From: CAZIRF01 sp964541755
GTDB lineage: Bacteria; Spirochaetota; Spirochaetia; Treponematales; Breznakiellaceae
Reading direction: 5' to 3'
Assembly: GCA_964541755.1 (NCBI GenBank)
Contig: CAZIRF010000068.1
Location: forward strand, 1-8,268
DNA: 8,268 bases
The position numbers and the translations under genes are program-made. This document shows, piece by piece, positions 6,462 through 8,268 of the stretch. The notes under the pieces were generated by a model. The model ran no database searches. It was not told the DNA's origin and worked only from the letters and a program-made list of their open reading frames with translations. Each line of letters starts with the position of its first letter. Within the stretch, counting starts at the first letter, position 1.

Positions 6462-7481
6462 AGGCAAGCTAGCCAATACCTTGGAAATTTTCGCAATCTC
6501 GGTCTGTTTGAGACGTGGGTAAAGGGGGAAGCGCACGGTACGCAGTATAAGAGAATTGGCATTGGGACAATGAGACGTCTCCAGTGGGTGAACTGCCAAA
6601 ACTGTGTCATCAAAAGCCGCCTCTACACTCACTTCTTTTCGTGAAGCATACTGCTTCACATCCTTGAGCCCCGTCTCGAGAACGAGAGCAAAGGTATAGT
6701 TATTGTACTCCGACTCCCCCTGTTGAACCAGCGATCGATGCCGGGTTCTGGCAGAAGCCTGTCGAAATATCTTGGCAATTTCACGGCGGCGCCCACGATT
6801 CTTTTCGTCCTCACGAAACTGAACCCAAGCAAGAGCCGCATTCATATCCGGCAGCAGGTACTCCATCGGTAAATCTTTGAATTGCCTTAAAACAGAAGCT
6901 TCCCTCTTGTTCATCGCATACAAGAGTGCGCCCCCACCCGCTGTGAGTATATCACGTTCTTCAAGAGCCAAGATGGAAAGAGAGGCAAAAGAACCGGATC
7001 GTTTCTCGAGCCAATGGCTGCCATAACTGCGTGAACAGTCCTCAATTACGGGAATACCCAACTCAATCAAAGCCGGAACATCGGGAACATAGCCCAGCGC
7101 ATGATGTACGACAATTGCCCCTGTCTGTGGGCTTAAAACGGCCTGTACAGACTCCACGGTCAACTGAGCGCCCAATTCATCTACATCAGCATATATCGGG
7201 ATATATCCCGCATCACATATCACACAGTAATAGTACGAGGGAGAAAGGGCAGAAATGACAACTTCGCAGCCGGAAGGGAGAGAAAGAGCCTTCAATGCAT
7301 AATATAGCGCCATTACCGGGCTTCTCAATGCAATACAGTGCTCATACCCTATCAGTTCCCTCGCATACTGTATCAACTTCTGAGCCTGTTCACCGGGGCC
7401 AATGCGCTCCTGAACCATAGTTGTCAAAACGGCGTCCATCTCCTTACGCCGTATAGTGGGAGAAAACGAATCAATTTTCAT
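6459..7481 (-). CDS. DegT/DnrJ/EryC1/StrS-fold protein lacking the PLP lysine (probable non-aminotransferase)
   Basis: A 340-residue protein with the layout of the DegT/DnrJ/EryC1/StrS sugar aminotransferase family, which normally uses PLP bound to a lysine. Recognisable blocks are ALRSPVMALYYALKAL at 51-66 (family: SGTxALxLAL), GCEVVISALSPSYYY at 71-85, VHHALGYVPDVPAL at 125-138, VIEDCSRSYGS at 145-155 with the pyridine-binding Asp148, and a C-terminal CPNANSLILRTVRFPLYPRL at 305-324 matching the family's PxAE...LPLYPxL. The segment that should carry the catalytic lysine before the Gly-rich turn (SILALEERDILTAGGG, 169-184) has Glu174/Glu175 there, and there is no lysine at all from 161 to 191. 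The SGT phosphate loop is SPV (54-56). ATG 7481 has AAAGGA six bases upstream. It lies 8 bp before nadK. A binding, sensing or structural role is more likely than transamination; this is inference. Confidence 0.85.
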   Translation of the reverse strand: MKIDSFSPTIRRKEMDAVLTTMVQERIGPGEQAQKLIQYARELIGYEHCIALRSPVMALYYALKALSLPSGCEVVISALSPSYYYCVICDAGYIPIYADVDELGAQLTVESVQAVLSPQTGAIVVHHALGYVPDVPALIELGIPVIEDCSRSYGSHWLEKRSGSFASLSILALEERDILTAGGGALLYAMNKREASVLRQFKDLPMEYLLPDMNAALAWVQFREDEKNRGRRREIAKIFRQASARTRHRSLVQQGESEYNNYTFALVLETGLKDVKQYASRKEVSVEAAFDDTVLAVHPLETSHCPNANSLILRTVRFPLYPRLKQTEIAKISKVLASLP

Positions 7482-7594
7482 GCGACATCCTTTGAAAGGG
7501 GCAGGCTGATAGCTCCAGAGAGCAGTGACGGGAATACAGCCTGTATACACACGTTACGATACCATCGGGTCATGGCAGAGGGCAAGAGATGCAC
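7478..7594 (-). CDS. Possible 38-residue ORF coupled to the DegT-like gene
   Basis: Between cheW and the DegT-like gene the minus strand holds a frame starting at GTG 7594, with AGGGG four bases upstream and ATG 7573 as a second in-frame start. It ends in a TGA that overlaps the ATG of the next gene as ATGA. The predicted peptide has a moderately hydrophobic middle (CIQAVFPSLLSGAISLPL). The ATGA overlap and SD-like bases are the only support; no family is recognised and it may be chance. Confidence 0.2.
   Translation of the reverse strand: MHLLPSAMTRWYRNVCIQAVFPSLLSGAISLPLSKDVA
7534..7546. repeat. 13-bp palindrome in the cheW-DegT gap
   Basis: ATACAG, one base, CTGTAT: a perfect six-base inverted repeat with a single central base, too tight for an RNA hairpin but shaped like a dimeric regulator site. 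It lies in the 129-base gap (7482-7610), about 53 bases before the DegT-like ATG. I see no convincing promoter or terminator in this gap; TTGCCC with TATCGT at an 18-bp spacing is only a weak candidate. Confidence 0.35.
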
Positions 7595-7610
7595 GAAACC
7601 CCTATGAGCA

Positions 7611-8090
7611 TCAACGGTGGAGTTCGGTAATTTTCTGTAGTTCTCGAGGATTGAAGAGCCGACGAATGTCCAAGATGATGAGATAGCCCTGTTCCTGTCG
7701 TACAACACCCTGAATGTACTCAGCTCCAATACCGGTTATCATCTGTGGCGGCGGCTGAATCGTCTGGGGATCTATGGTAACCACTCGGGAAACCTTGTCT
7801 ATAATGACACCCAGCTTCATCCCGTCAATATCGATAATGATAAAACCGGAGAGGAGCTCCTCGTCTTCGCCCACAACCATTTTCTTGATGTGAAACCTGC
7901 GGTGCAGGTTGATTATCGGGATAATTTCACTTCGAAGATTGAATATACCTTCGACATATTGGGGGGCATTCGGTATGGGGCGTACATCCTGTACCCGAAC
8001 GATCTCCTTGACATCCATGATATCTATGCCATAGAGCTCTTCACCCAACTGGAAGGTGACAAGCTGATACTGGTTGTTGCTCTCTGTCAT
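7611..8090 (-). CDS. cheW: Chemotaxis coupling protein CheW
   Basis: A 159-residue single-domain CheW, the cytoplasmic adaptor that joins methyl-accepting chemoreceptors to the histidine kinase CheA in receptor arrays. The sequence runs through the two beta-barrel halves of the fold: LVTFQLGEELYGIDIMDVKE at 10-29, the receptor/kinase contact region PIPNAPQYVEGIFNLRSEII at 38-57 followed by PIINLHRRF, then GFIIIDIDGMKLGVIIDKVS, and a C-terminal YIQGVVRQEQGYLIILDIRR. Families usually have NLRG; here it is NLRS. There is no receiver domain, so it is CheW and not CheV, and it is too short for CheA. ATG 8090 is chosen for the AGGGGAG site five bases upstream; an in-frame TTG at 8123 has none. No other chemotaxis gene is in the window. 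The gene follows an rRNA operon in the same direction. Confidence 0.96.
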   Translation of the reverse strand: MTESNNQYQLVTFQLGEELYGIDIMDVKEIVRVQDVRPIPNAPQYVEGIFNLRSEIIPIINLHRRFHIKKMVVGEDEELLSGFIIIDIDGMKLGVIIDKVSRVVTIDPQTIQPPPQMITGIGAEYIQGVVRQEQGYLIILDIRRLFNPRELQKITELHR

Positions 8091-8139
8091 CTGTTCTCCC
8101 CTGTCAGAATACTGTACTATCAATTTGCCGTTTCTTCAA

Positions 8140-8169
8140 GCTTGATACATATTAGAACATATCACAAGC
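8140..8169. repeat. Imperfect inverted repeat over the cheW promoter region
   Basis: TGATA (8143-8147) and TATCA (8160-8164) are inverted copies, and the outer GCT/AGC bases continue the pairing after a two-base bulge. It covers the proposed -10 box, so it might be an operator, or simply chance in AT-rich DNA. Confidence 0.25.
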
Positions 8170-8180
8170 ATGAAATGCAA
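8151..8180 (-). promoter_or_regulatory. Candidate cheW promoter
   Basis: On the minus strand TTGCAT (8175-8180) and TCTAAT (8151-8156) are spaced by 18 bp, giving a start near 8144 and a leader of about 54 bases to the cheW ATG. A second candidate, TTGAAG (8134-8139) with TACAGT (8111-8116) at 17 bp, would give a very short leader. I see no sigma-28 or sigma-54 type site, although cheW genes are often under flagellar sigma factors. Confidence 0.4.
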
Positions 8181-8212
8181 ATTATTCCGATACATGAAGA
8201 TACCAAAAGGAC

Positions 8213-8220
8213 AAAAAAAA
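8213..8220 (-). terminator. T-run after 5S rRNA, probable rRNA operon terminator
   Basis: Eight T follow directly after the 5S 3' end (GCCAGGC) on the minus strand. The closing helix of 5S rRNA pairs its own 5' and 3' ends, and with this U-run would act as an intrinsic terminator. The 5' half is outside the window, so the stem cannot be confirmed. No separate hairpin lies downstream before cheW. Confidence 0.5.
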
Positions 8221-8268
8221 GCCTGGCGACTACCTACTTTCCCACCCCTTTGAGAGGCAGTATCATCG
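8221..8268 (-). rRNA. rrf: 5S ribosomal RNA, 3' part (cut by window edge)
   Basis: The minus strand reads CGATGATACTGCC at the edge, then a G-rich helix, then GGTGGGAAAGTAGG and ends TCGCCAGGC. This is the conserved loop E / helix IV / helix I 3' portion of bacterial 5S rRNA. About 48 of roughly 115 bases are present; the rest, and probably the 23S and 16S genes, lie beyond the right edge. The mature 3' end is placed at 8221 but may include one or two of the following T. Confidence 0.93.

Noticed and set aside
8151..8164. GAACATAT as half of a Gram-positive-type SOS box near cheW
   Set aside because: The second half-site (ATRTTC/GTTC) is missing; a single half-site occurs by chance, and recN is far downstream.

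Overview
The window reads as ordinary chromosome from a spirochete-like bacterium, probably Treponema or a relative. This rests on three things: a leftward block cheW / DegT-like protein / nadK / recN / hypothetical, which I recall from memory (not checked) as resembling a Treponema pallidum neighbourhood; a large ankyrin-repeat lipoprotein with a short, loose lipobox; and the look of the partial 5S rRNA. The species cannot be fixed from this sequence. No insertion sequence, phage gene, CRISPR array or toxin-antitoxin pair is visible.

Left end (1-165): the first 29 bases are the 5' end of a tRNA-Leu gene read leftward. Its near-consensus promoter (TTGACA, 17 bp, TATAGT) lies in the same short divergent gap that leads into the next gene.

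Left third (166-2979, + strand): one gene encodes a 937-residue predicted lipoprotein built almost wholly of about 25 ankyrin repeats. Some repeats are shortened to exactly 31 residues in a recurring pattern, which suggests a three-repeat higher-order unit. A perfect 12-bp hairpin with A and T tracts on its two sides (3012-3049) ends transcription from both directions.

Right two thirds (3090-8090, - strand), in order of transcription: the 3' end of 5S rRNA (end of an rRNA operon), cheW (chemotaxis coupling protein), a 129-base gap, a DegT/DnrJ/EryC1/StrS-fold protein that lacks the PLP-binding lysine, nadK (NAD kinase), recN (SMC-like DNA repair ATPase) and an unrecognised helical protein. 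From the DegT-like gene on, spacing is tight (8-bp gap, 8-base overlap, 18-bp gap), so these four genes very likely form one operon. cheW may be transcribed with them or separately.

The observations most worth a second look are the DegT-fold protein that appears unable to form the usual internal aldimine yet sits in a housekeeping operon, the higher-order pattern in the ankyrin protein, and G tracts in nadK at its NAD-kinase motif codons and just before the recN start.
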